This document shows, one piece after another, positions 1 to 5,129 of a stretch of DNA of 5,129 nt; the first letter of the stretch is position 1, and each line of letters begins with the position of its first letter. The position numbers were made by a program, and so were the translations under genes. The stretch is from the NCBI GenBank assembly GCA_937910975.1, contig CALEMZ010000492.1, forward strand, positions 1 through 5,129, given 5' to 3'. Below the pieces are notes generated by a model. The model saw nothing but the letters and a program-made list of their open reading frames with translations. It was not told where the DNA came from and made no database searches. The stretch comes from an uncultured Pseudorhodobacter sp. Its GTDB lineage: Bacteria > Pseudomonadota > Alphaproteobacteria > Rhodobacterales > Rhodobacteraceae.

Positions 1-236
1 TGCGGGCCACCAACGGCACCAAGCAAAACAGCATCCACTTCCATCGCGCGGGCCATGGTTTTATCGTGCAAGGGGGTGCCGTGCTGATCATAGGCGCAGC
101 CGCCGACCAGATCTTCGGACACGTCAAACTGCACGCCGCGTTTGTTGCCAAACCATGCGATGACCTTTTTGACTTCGGTCATGACCTCGGGGCCGATGCC
201 GTCACCGGCTAGGATTAGAAGGGAAGGATTGGCCAA
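1..236 (-). CDS. leuB: 3-isopropylmalate dehydrogenase, N-terminal 78 residues (partial)
   Basis: This enzyme oxidatively decarboxylates 3-isopropylmalate with NAD+ in the cytoplasm, the third committed step of leucine synthesis. The visible N-terminus begins LANPSLLILAGDGIGPEV and contains the family hallmark GDGIGPE at residues 11-17, then SEDLVGG (about 40-46), and ends in VLLGAVGGP (70-78), all as in LeuB of the beta-decarboxylating dehydrogenases. The remainder, including the catalytic Lys and metal-binding Asp residues, lies beyond the left edge. I chose the TTG at 236-234 because it is preceded by AGGAG six bases upstream and gives the normal LeuB N-terminus; there is no in-frame ATG between the upstream in-frame TAG and this point. 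Two mild oddities: Ala10 replaces the usual Pro before GDGIGPE, and a Cys follows VGG (residue 47) where Ala is common. It lies 63 bases downstream of the exported hydrolase gene on the same strand. Confidence 0.95.
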   Translation of the reverse strand, partial: MANPSLLILAGDGIGPEVMTEVKKVIAWFGNKRGVQFDVSEDLVGGCAYDQHGTPLHDKTMARAMEVDAVLLGAVGGP

Positions 237-242
237 GGAACG

Positions 243-247
243 CTCCT
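243..247 (-). promoter_or_regulatory. Ribosome binding site deciding the TTG start of leuB
   Basis: The minus strand reads AGGAG here, six bases before the TTG at 236-234. It is the best Shine-Dalgarno match in the gap and supports a non-ATG start for leuB. Confidence 0.75.
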
Positions 248-285
248 GCAATTCAAGGAAAATGATTTGGCTTTGGCCTAGCGTT

Positions 286-303
286 TTGACCGCCTATGGT
301 CAA
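286..303. repeat. Perfect 6-bp inverted repeat at the hydrolase stop codon
   Basis: TTGACC and GGTCAA flank a 6-base spacer (292-297) and overlap the TGA stop of the hydrolase gene. No T-run follows on the minus strand, so this is not an intrinsic terminator. It could be a small protein-binding dyad upstream of leuB, or chance: a 6-bp dyad is not rare. Confidence 0.25.
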
Positions 304-1385
304 GGTGCGGTGCTTTGGGGGATGGTAATATCGACCCAAACGGGGCGATGGCGGGAGGCGATGGCGAGGGTTATGCCTTTGGCCGTGTCTGTATCGGGCC
401 ACAGCACGCCTGCGTCCAGAACCTTCAGATCGGCGGAGGGCAGGATATAATCCACCCGCAACCCGCCGGGGTCGTCGTAAAGTGCTGTGTCAAGCGCCGG
501 GTCGCCTTTATGGGCAGGCTCGGTGCGGCTGTTCTGGCCTTTGGGTGCCGGGTCTTGCAACTGCGGATGGGCGAGGAGTGCGATGATCGCCGCGTGCCGC
601 CCGTCGCCATCGGCTGAGTCAAGATTGGCATCACCGAGCAAGATGAACGGGGCATCAGGCGCGGGGAAGGGCAGCGAACCTTCCAGCAGGCGCAACCAAA
701 AGGCAGCCTCATCATGGTTGCGGCGACCGTTGCGATCTTCCGGCCCATCAAAAACCGGGGGCGTAGCGTGCCAGACCAGTAGATGGAGCCGCGTGTCATC
801 GGGCAAGACCAGCGGCACATCCCAATGCGCAGTACTGGAAAGGCGCTGCACGGCTTTCGCCTCGGTGCTCAGACTGTCGGCGATCAGGTTGCCCGGCAGA
901 TCTTGCCACAGAAAGCCGCTGAAATCGCGGGCGTTTTCGGCATCAATAGGCAGGCGAGACAGTACGGCCAGCCCGCCTTGACCCGCGAAGAAGCCAAAGC
1001 CCTGCGCATCTCCCGGCCCGCCCCTGCGGCCATCACCATCCATATCCAACCCGGTGGCCATGCCTGCATTTGGGCGTTTGGCAAAGCGGTGGGGATAGGG
1101 CGCACCCGCTGCAGCCAGACCGTCGGCCAAAGCAGAGAGCGCGACAAGATCATGGTCAAAGTCGATATCCGTCAGCACGAGCACATCGGCATTTAGCAGC
1201 GCAAGGCTGGCGATGACGGCGCTGATCTGTGGGTCTTTGCCCGCCAAGATATCCCGCAACAACAGGCCGGGGCCTTTGCGGTCCAGATCAACGTTGTAGG
1301 TGGCAACCCGCAGGGTGGTTTGGTCTTGGGCAAGGCCGGGCTGCGCCATTGCCAAGCAGGCGGCGAGAAGCAGTCGGGCGATCAC
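300..1385 (-). CDS. Exported endonuclease/exonuclease/phosphatase-family hydrolase
   Basis: A 361-residue protein of the DNase I-like metal-dependent phosphoesterase fold; the substrate cannot be read from sequence. With the GTG at 1385-1383 as start, it has a signal peptide: MIAR, a hydrophobic core (LLLAACLAMA) and a likely cut after GLAQ at residue 20, so it should act in the periplasm or outside. Fold landmarks in order: VATYNV with Asn31; LTDIDFD (71-77), where acidic residues sit at the metal-binding position; a DMDGDG loop (114-119) before GLAVLSRLPI (138-147); WHATPP with His206; GDANLD (251-256); RVDYILPS (310-317) with Asp312; and SRHRPVWVD (344-352) with the catalytic-type His346. 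The start overlaps the stop of the upstream membrane gene as GTGA, typical of translational coupling. A longer start, GTG at 1424, would add 13 residues to the signal peptide but has no better ribosome site. The family is well supported; the exact activity (nuclease, phosphatase or phosphodiesterase) is not. Confidence 0.85.
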   Translation of the reverse strand: MIARLLLAACLAMAQPGLAQDQTTLRVATYNVDLDRKGPGLLLRDILAGKDPQISAVIASLALLNADVLVLTDIDFDHDLVALSALADGLAAAGAPYPHRFAKRPNAGMATGLDMDGDGRRGGPGDAQGFGFFAGQGGLAVLSRLPIDAENARDFSGFLWQDLPGNLIADSLSTEAKAVQRLSSTAHWDVPLVLPDDTRLHLLVWHATPPVFDGPEDRNGRRNHDEAAFWLRLLEGSLPFPAPDAPFILLGDANLDSADGDGRHAAIIALLAHPQLQDPAPKGQNSRTEPAHKGDPALDTALYDDPGGLRVDYILPSADLKVLDAGVLWPDTDTAKGITLAIASRHRPVWVDITIPQSTAP

Positions 1386-2275
1386 GCGGGGAAGTAGCCT
1401 GGCGTTGCCAGTTCGGTGCCCCACTCACGCTTGTTGCGGATCATGCCTGCGATGCGGGTCATGGCGATGCCACGCATGAAAAGTGAGGCGGGAAGGAAGG
1501 CCCATATGGCGATGACCCAAACCAACGTGGGCGCATGGCGCAGATCCAGCGCGCCCAGCCCCATGCCCCCCAGTTTGACGATAGCGGGGATGAGGAAGGG
1601 CAATAAAAAGCCCAAAGCGAGGTTGAACCGCGCATCGCGTTCCAGCCGCGCCACAATATCGCCGCCTGCGGAAGGGTCAAAGGTGGGCAGGTTGATCCAG
1701 ACGTTGAAGGCTCCGTTTGTAGACGGCCAATCGTAGATGCGCAGGAGCATTGCAAAGATGGCAAGCGCCACCAAAGATATCAGATAGGCCGCGCCCGCTG
1801 CCGAGCGCACGGCCAAAACATGCGCCGGGGTGCTGTGTTCGGCCAGGGTCAGCGTGAGGAGACGCACCGGTGAATAAGGAAAGTCGAGCGCTTGGCCGAT
1901 CAGAATGCCCAAGGCCTCGAACAAGCGGGCGAGGGTGGAGGGCATCTCATCGCTGCGCGCCATGATCGACAGAAAGAAAACAATGGACAGAAGCATCAGG
2001 AAGCGGATGCGATTATAGGGCGGGGCATCACGGAATTCGATTAAGCCGGGATAAGTGGCGTTGTATTCGACAAACGTCAGCACACCCACAAACAGCGCCA
2101 CCAAAGCGACCATCTGCTTGCCATCCGCCGTGACCCCCGGCAATAAAACCGAAGGCGTGGCGATTATCACCATAACCATAAATGCCCGCATAAGCGCGCC
2201 AGTAAATTGCGAAAGCACTGCTGCTCTATCCTCACTTGAGGCAGGTGCGATACGACGCCGCACCTTTGTCCCCAT
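1382..2275 (-). CDS. Multi-pass inner-membrane protein of unknown function
   Basis: I do not recognise a named family. The 297-residue product starts with a basic, probably cytoplasmic segment (MGTKVRRRIAPASSEDR) followed by about six hydrophobic stretches: roughly residues 28-47, 54-74, 91-106, 158-179, 217-238 and 250-268. Between them lie polar parts such as EYNATYPGLIEFRDAPPYNR (70-89) and a loop rich in Asp, Asn and Pro at about 180-205. The C-terminus is short and mixed (ending TPGYFPA). No catalytic motif, transporter signature or ATP-binding loop is evident. The ATG at 2275 is preferred to the first in-frame start at 2413, because the extra 46 residues look unlike protein and a GGGA ribosome site lies about six bases upstream. 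Its TGA overlaps the GTG of the hydrolase gene, suggesting co-expression. Stable membrane topology and normal GC-rich codon use argue for a real gene. Confidence 0.8.
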   Translation of the reverse strand: MGTKVRRRIAPASSEDRAAVLSQFTGALMRAFMVMVIIATPSVLLPGVTADGKQMVALVALFVGVLTFVEYNATYPGLIEFRDAPPYNRIRFLMLLSIVFFLSIMARSDEMPSTLARLFEALGILIGQALDFPYSPVRLLTLTLAEHSTPAHVLAVRSAAGAAYLISLVALAIFAMLLRIYDWPSTNGAFNVWINLPTFDPSAGGDIVARLERDARFNLALGFLLPFLIPAIVKLGGMGLGALDLRHAPTLVWVIAIWAFLPASLFMRGIAMTRIAGMIRNKREWGTELATPGYFPA

Positions 2276-2317
2276 GATTTCCCGCACTTTGTGGCGGACT
2301 GCCTTAATCTTGCCCAA

Positions 2318-2346
2318 ATTGTGCCTTCTTTCGGATTTCCAAGCAA
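2318..2346 (-). promoter_or_regulatory. Weak candidate promoter for the membrane protein/hydrolase pair
   Basis: On the minus strand TTGCTT (2346-2341) and CACAAT (2323-2318) are separated by 17 bases, an acceptable sigma70-type arrangement with half-matching boxes. The location, between the leuD terminator and the ATG at 2275, is where a promoter is expected. The match itself is poor. Confidence 0.25.
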
Positions 2347-2365
2347 CCGTCGCCGTGAGGAAATC
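2334..2365. repeat. 7-bp inverted repeat with 18-base spacer upstream of the membrane gene
   Basis: GATTTCC (2334-2340) and GGAAATC (2359-2365) are perfect inverted copies. The right-hand boundary of the spacer overlaps the candidate -35 box. The half-site spacing would suit a dimeric regulator, or an RNA hairpin with a large loop; the sequence does not match an operator I can name. Confidence 0.35.
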
Positions 2366-2422
2366 AAAAATTTGTGGCAGTTTAGCGGAAAATGTGTCGC
2401 TGGATTGCATCAAATTTTGGTC

Positions 2423-2450
2423 AAAAAAGGGCCGCCGGTGAGGGCGACCC
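2423..2450 (-). terminator. Strong intrinsic terminator after leuD
   Basis: On the minus strand the arms GGGTCGCC (2450-2443) and GGCGGCCC (2436-2429) pair over eight positions with one G-U wobble, around a six-base loop, followed directly by six T (2428-2423). It begins 24 bases after the leuD stop, so it should end the leuCD transcript and separate it from the membrane protein gene. Confidence 0.88.
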
Positions 2451-2474
2451 TAGATGTAGTGGTATTGGCCGAGG

Positions 2475-3080
2475 TTAGACCCAGGGGCGCAGCGTGCTGG
2501 CCTTTGCCTCATAGCTATCAATGCTGGCGGCCTTTTCCATCGTCAGGCCGATATCGTCCAAGCCATTCATCATGCAATGCCTTTTGAACGCGTCCACTTC
2601 GAAAGGGTAGGTTTGGCCGTCAGAGGCCGTGACAGTTTGTTCTTCCAGGTCGACGGTGATGCGGGCATTCGCGCCGCGCTGAGCGTCTTCCATCAACGCA
2701 TTGACCACATCTTCGGGCATCACGATCGGCAAGATGCCGTTCTTAAAGCAGTTGTTGTAGAAGATATCGGCAAAGCTGGTGGCGATAACGGCGCGAATGC
2801 CGAAATCCAGCAAAGCCCAAGGCGCATGTTCGCGCGAGGAGCCGCAGCCGAAGTTCTCTCCTGCGACGATGATTTCGGCGCGGCGATAAGCAGGTTTGTT
2901 CAAAACGAAATCGGCGATCTCGGTGCCGTCCAGATTGAAGCGCATTTCATCAAACAGGTTCGCGCCGAGGCCCGAGCGTTTGATGGTTTTCAGAAACTGC
3001 TTTGGGATGATCATATCGGTATCGATATTGACCAGCGGCATGGGGGCCGCAACACCCGTCAGTTTGGTAAATTTTTCCAT
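2475..3080 (-). CDS. leuD: 3-isopropylmalate dehydratase small subunit
   Basis: LeuD is the swivel-domain subunit that pairs with LeuC to isomerise 2-isopropylmalate to 3-isopropylmalate in leucine synthesis. The 201-residue length is normal for bacterial LeuD. Signatures are clear: PLVNIDTDMIIPKQFLK (15-31), NFGCGSSREHAPWAL (76-90), the Ser-Arg substrate-binding part of which is intact, FADIFYNNCFKNGILP (103-118), and the C-terminal MNGLDDIGLT (171-180). The ATG at 3080 gives the usual MEKFTKLTG start and has AAGGA with seven bases of spacing; the frame stays open 20 codons further upstream, but that extension does not look like LeuD and would begin inside the intergenic palindrome. The gene follows leuC after 106 bases and is closed by an intrinsic terminator, so leuC and leuD probably share a transcript. 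Confidence 0.98.
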   Translation of the reverse strand: MEKFTKLTGVAAPMPLVNIDTDMIIPKQFLKTIKRSGLGANLFDEMRFNLDGTEIADFVLNKPAYRRAEIIVAGENFGCGSSREHAPWALLDFGIRAVIATSFADIFYNNCFKNGILPIVMPEDVVNALMEDAQRGANARITVDLEEQTVTASDGQTYPFEVDAFKRHCMMNGLDDIGLTMEKAASIDSYEAKASTLRPWV

Positions 3081-3087
3081 AACGGTT

Positions 3088-3092
3088 TCCTT
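3088..3092 (-). promoter_or_regulatory. Ribosome binding site of leuD
   Basis: The minus strand reads AAGGA seven bases before the ATG at 3080-3078. It supports this start over the longer open frame that begins at 3140. Confidence 0.75.
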
Positions 3093-3097
3093 TGGTA

Positions 3098-3117
3098 TGC
3101 CGCAACTTTGTACGGCA
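3098..3117. repeat. Small inverted repeat before the leuD ribosome site
   Basis: TGCCG (3098-3102) and CGGCA (3113-3117) are inverted copies with a 10-base spacer, five bases upstream of the leuD Shine-Dalgarno sequence. It is a short stem and may be chance. Confidence 0.2.
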
Positions 3118-3133
3118 GGAGCGTATTTTTCCC

Positions 3134-3174
3134 GTAGCATCCGCGTAGTACATCCGTAGCTACGCTGATGCTAC
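3134..3174. repeat. Nested palindrome in the leuC-leuD spacer
   Basis: The arms at 3134-3148 and 3160-3174 are inverted copies matching at 14 of 15 positions (single mismatch at 3142 against 3166), with an 11-base loop. Inside it, CGTAGCTACG (3155-3164) is itself a perfect 10-bp palindrome, and the motif GTAGCATCCG is echoed as GTACATCCG at 3148-3156, so the element looks built from a repeated unit. Transcribed from either strand it would fold into a long stem, but no T-run follows on the minus strand, so it is not a standard terminator. It resembles short extragenic palindromic elements or an RNA processing/stability hairpin. Confidence 0.75.
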
Positions 3175-3186
3175 ATTCAGGCGGGG

Positions 3187-4602
3187 TCAGACAGCTTCGG
3201 CCATCATCTCGCGAATATCGGTCAGGTGCCCAGTGATCGCGGCAGCGGCGGCCATGGCGGGCGACAAAAGATGTGTACGCCCCCCCCGGCCCTGACGCCC
3301 CTCGAAATTACGGTTGGAGGTGGCGGCACAACGCTCACCCGGCTGCAACTGATCGGGGTTCATCGCAAGGCACATGGAACACCCTGCGAGACGCCATTCA
3401 AAGCCAGCGTCGAGGAAGATCTGGGCAAGCCCCTCTTCTTCGGCCTGTGCGCGCACGAGGCCGGAGCCGGGGACGACCATCGCCCGCATTCCGTCATTGA
3501 TCTTCTTGCCCTTCAGCACAGCGGCGGCGGCGCGCAGATCCTCGATCCGGCCATTGGTGCAAGAGCCAATGAAGACCGTATCAATTTTGATATCTGTCAG
3601 CTTCATGCCGGGCGTCAGGCCCATGTAATCTAAGGAGCGCTGTACGGCATCGACTTTGCCACCGGTGAAATCGGATGCCGCGGGGACGGTGCCGGTGATC
3701 GGCAGCACGTCTTCAGGGCTGGTGCCCCAGGTGACGACGGGCGCGATATCTTCGCCCTTGATGGTGATGACCTTATCAAAATGCGCGCCCTCATCGGTGA
3801 AAAGCGTTTTCCAATAGGTCAGTGCGGCCTCCCATGCTGCACCTTTCGGGGCGTGCGGGCGGCCCATGCAATAGGCAAAGGTTTTCTCATCCGGGGCGAT
3901 CAGGCCTGCGCGCGCGCCGCCCTCAATGGCCATGTTGCACACGGTCATGCGGCCTTCCATGGACAATTCACGAATGGCCTGGCCGCAATATTCTATGACA
4001 TAGCCGGTGCCGCCAGCGGTGCCGGTTTCGCCGATGACCGTCATCGTGATGTCTTTGGCGGTGACGCCGGGAAGCAAGCTTCCGGTAATTTCCACCTTCA
4101 TGTTCTTGCCCTTGCGCTGGATCAGCGTCTGGGTGGCCAGAACATGCTCCACCTCCGAGGTGCCGATGCCATGGGCGAGCGAGCCAAACGCGCCATGAGT
4201 GGCGGTGTGGCTGTCGCCGCAAACCACGGTCATGCCCGGCAGCGTCCAGCCCTGTTCGGGGCCGACGATATGAACGATGCCCTGGCGGACATCCGACACC
4301 GGATAGTAGTGAATGCCGAAATCCTTGGCATTGGTATCCAGCGCGTCAACCTGAATGCGGGATTCCTCATTCATGCCGCCATTGGCACGGTCCAGCGTGG
4401 TGGGCACGTTATGGTCCGGCACGGCGATGGTTTTTTCCGGCGCGCGGACTTTGCGGCCCGTCATGCGCAGGCCCTCAAAGGCTTGCGGGCTGGTGACTTC
4501 GTGCACCAGATGGCGGTCGATATACAAAAGGCAGGTGCCGTCATCGGCTTGCTGGACGACGTGGTCGTCCCAGATCTTGTCGTAAAGGGTACGAGCTTTC
4601 AT
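3187..4602 (-). CDS. leuC: 3-isopropylmalate dehydratase large subunit
   Basis: LeuC carries the [4Fe-4S] cluster of isopropylmalate isomerase and works with LeuD in the cytoplasm. The 471-residue length is full for the family. It reads MKARTLYDKIWDDHVV at the start, then HEVTSPQAFEGLR (34-46), PDHNVPT (62-68), VCGDSHTATHGAFGSLAHG (127-145) and GTSEVEHVLATQ (147-158). The three cluster ligands are present with standard spacing: Cys348 in GSCTNGR, and Cys408 and Cys411 in GCSMC. The end contains SNRNFEGRQGRGGRTHLLSP, the conserved C-terminal motif. The ATG at 4602 gives the expected N-terminus, although only a weak GAG-type ribosome site precedes it. A run of eight G falls inside the RQGRGGRTH codons without breaking the frame. 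Its upstream leader holds two hairpins that may bear on regulation. Confidence 0.98.
   Translation of the reverse strand: MKARTLYDKIWDDHVVQQADDGTCLLYIDRHLVHEVTSPQAFEGLRMTGRKVRAPEKTIAVPDHNVPTTLDRANGGMNEESRIQVDALDTNAKDFGIHYYPVSDVRQGIVHIVGPEQGWTLPGMTVVCGDSHTATHGAFGSLAHGIGTSEVEHVLATQTLIQRKGKNMKVEITGSLLPGVTAKDITMTVIGETGTAGGTGYVIEYCGQAIRELSMEGRMTVCNMAIEGGARAGLIAPDEKTFAYCMGRPHAPKGAAWEAALTYWKTLFTDEGAHFDKVITIKGEDIAPVVTWGTSPEDVLPITGTVPAASDFTGGKVDAVQRSLDYMGLTPGMKLTDIKIDTVFIGSCTNGRIEDLRAAAAVLKGKKINDGMRAMVVPGSGLVRAQAEEEGLAQIFLDAGFEWRLAGCSMCLAMNPDQLQPGERCAATSNRNFEGRQGRGGRTHLLSPAMAAAAAITGHLTDIREMMAEAV
3280..3287 (-). repeat. Eight-G homopolymer inside leuC
   Basis: The minus strand has eight consecutive G in the codons of the conserved RQGRGGRTH motif. 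The frame reads through normally, so this is a possible slippage or sequencing-error site rather than damage. Confidence 0.6.
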
Positions 4603-4639
4603 GGCTCTGTTCTCACTTCGCTAGGAATGGGGAATAGGG

Positions 4640-4654
4640 GCCGCGCGATGCGGC
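4640..4654 (-). repeat. Small GC-rich hairpin in the leuC leader
   Basis: GCCGC (4640-4644) and GCGGC (4650-4654) form a perfect 5-bp stem with a five-base loop, about 38 bases upstream of the leuC ATG. No T-run follows on the minus strand. Confidence 0.3.
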
Positions 4655-4671
4655 AGATATTGCAGAGCATC

Positions 4672-4694
4672 AAAAATGCGCAAGCACCCTGCGC
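4672..4694 (-). terminator. Terminator-like hairpin 70 bases upstream of leuC
   Basis: Read on the minus strand, GCGCAGG (4694-4688) pairs with CTTGCGC (4684-4678) over seven positions with one G-U pair and a three-base loop; one A then precedes five T (4676-4672). The form fits an intrinsic terminator of moderate strength. It may end a minus-strand transcript entering from the right, or lie within the leuC leader and act as an attenuator; the sequence alone does not decide. Confidence 0.45.
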
Positions 4695-4807
4695 CATTGG
4701 CCAAAGAACCGCCAAGGCAGCCGCGCGCGATCATCCATGTCAAAAAATCGGATCATGGCACCGAGATACACAGCCGCGCTGAGTCTCGCAAGGGTTGGCG
4801 CATCAGA

Positions 4808-5129
4808 ATGCGATGTTACGAGCTGTGGCCCAAGGCGTGGCATGCGCTGGCGATCCCCTTCATGCATCGGGGCGAGGAGAACTAGTGCGGCCATGTGCAG
4901 GAGAACAGTGCTTTACGCGTGGCCGAGAAGGACCCGAAAGGGCCATTGGTCGTGGTGACAAGTGCGGGGTTCGACCGGGTCTCTGCCGAAGAAATGCCAT
5001 GTATTTCGAAGTTTTTCCGTGAGGTGGAGAAAGTCGTGGGGTTTTAAGGCTCTTTGCCCGGCAACCTGCGCCGCGATGTTATCAGCGACTATGGCGTTGA
5101 TCGTCATGATGGCTTGACCATGAGTCTTT
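4808..5129 (+). pseudogene. Possible degraded coding remnant of unknown function, running off the right edge
   Basis: A single plus-strand frame gives protein-like sequence across this stretch but is interrupted by TAG at 4883-4885 and TAA at 5045-5047. The segments read MRCYELWPKAWHALAIPF (from 4808), then GPLVVVTSAGFDRVSAEE and CISKFFREVEKVVGF (about 4940-5044), then NLRRDVISDYGVDRHDGL before the window ends. About two thirds of codons in the middle segment end in G or C, as in genuine genes nearby, and the residue mix of hydrophobic strand and charged helix looks real. I do not recognise a family. It would be divergent from leuC. Alternatives are a short true ORF using a GTG start near 4895 or 4919, or a chance open frame in GC-rich DNA opposite a minus-strand frame. 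Confidence 0.3.

Larger units (their letters stand above)
4603..5129. other. 527-base stretch upstream of leuC without a confident gene
   Basis: This stretch should hold the leuC promoter and leader. I see no RNA gene, IS end or convincing intact CDS. It contains a terminator-like hairpin (4672-4694), a small GC-rich hairpin (4640-4654) and a plus-strand frame with coding character broken by two stops (listed separately). A minus-strand frame also stays open from the right edge to 4913, ending LLGHA, and another spans 4894-4670; neither has a recognisable motif or ribosome site, and the first overlaps the more protein-like plus-strand frame. Confidence 0.6.

Noticed and set aside
2276..2413. 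A 46-residue N-terminal extension of the membrane protein.
   Set aside because: It does not look like conserved protein, has no ribosome site and overlaps the likely promoter; ATG at 2275 gives a natural start.
2577..3137. A 186-codon plus-strand ORF antisense to leuD.
   Set aside because: It covers the clear LeuD coding sequence on the opposite strand and shows no motif of its own.
4738..4743. A perfect TTGACA (minus strand) about 135 bases upstream of leuC as a -35 box.
   Set aside because: No acceptable -10 box lies 16-18 bases downstream; the bases there are GC-rich (CTGCCT).
3781..4782. A 333-codon plus-strand ORF antisense to leuC.
   Set aside because: It is a shadow of the GC-rich leuC codons: the product is Ala/Gly/His-rich with no domain, and leuC is unambiguous on the other strand.
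4670..4894. Minus-strand ORF of 74 codons beginning MAALVLLAPM, considered as a leucine leader peptide because of its early Leu and Val codons.
   Set aside because: No ribosome site, too long for a classic leader, the Leu codons are about 200 bases from the terminator-like hairpin, and the hairpin overlaps the ORF end.
4913..5129. Minus-strand frame open from the right edge, ending LLGHA, as the 3' end of a gene upstream of leuC.
   Set aside because: No recognisable motif, His/Trp/Arg-rich composition, and it lies opposite the more protein-like plus-strand frame; further sequence to the right would decide.

Overview
The window looks like chromosomal DNA from an alphaproteobacterium, most likely a roseobacter-type member of the Rhodobacteraceae. 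This rests on the residue-level character of LeuB, LeuC and LeuD, the GC-rich third codon positions, and the mix of leucine genes with two small envelope genes. I cannot name a species from sequence alone. Every gene I can firmly support lies on the minus strand, so transcription runs from right to left.

Layout in transcription order: 4603-5129 is a stretch without a confident gene. It holds a terminator-like hairpin, a second small hairpin and one plus-strand reading frame that looks like eroded coding DNA. Then come leuC (4602-3187), a 106-base spacer with an unusual nested palindrome, and leuD (3080-2475), followed 24 bases later by a strong intrinsic terminator (2450-2423). A roughly 150-base spacer leads to a second probable unit: an unrecognised membrane protein of 297 residues (2275-1382), coupled by a 4-base GTGA overlap to an exported endonuclease/exonuclease/phosphatase-fold hydrolase (1385-300). 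After another 63 bases, leuB begins with a TTG codon at 236 and runs off the left edge of the window.

Functionally, LeuC and LeuD form the two-subunit isopropylmalate isomerase, and LeuB is the next enzyme of leucine biosynthesis. The membrane protein and exported hydrolase sit between leuD and leuB; their tight overlap suggests they are made together, but nothing visible ties them to leucine synthesis. The terminator after leuD indicates that leuCD and the downstream genes are at least partly separate transcription units.

I do not see a mobile element, CRISPR array, RNA gene or an obviously new defence or metabolic system. The items most worth a second look are the leuC-leuD palindrome, the terminator-like hairpin in the leuC leader, the broken plus-strand frame at the right edge, and the membrane protein/hydrolase pair.
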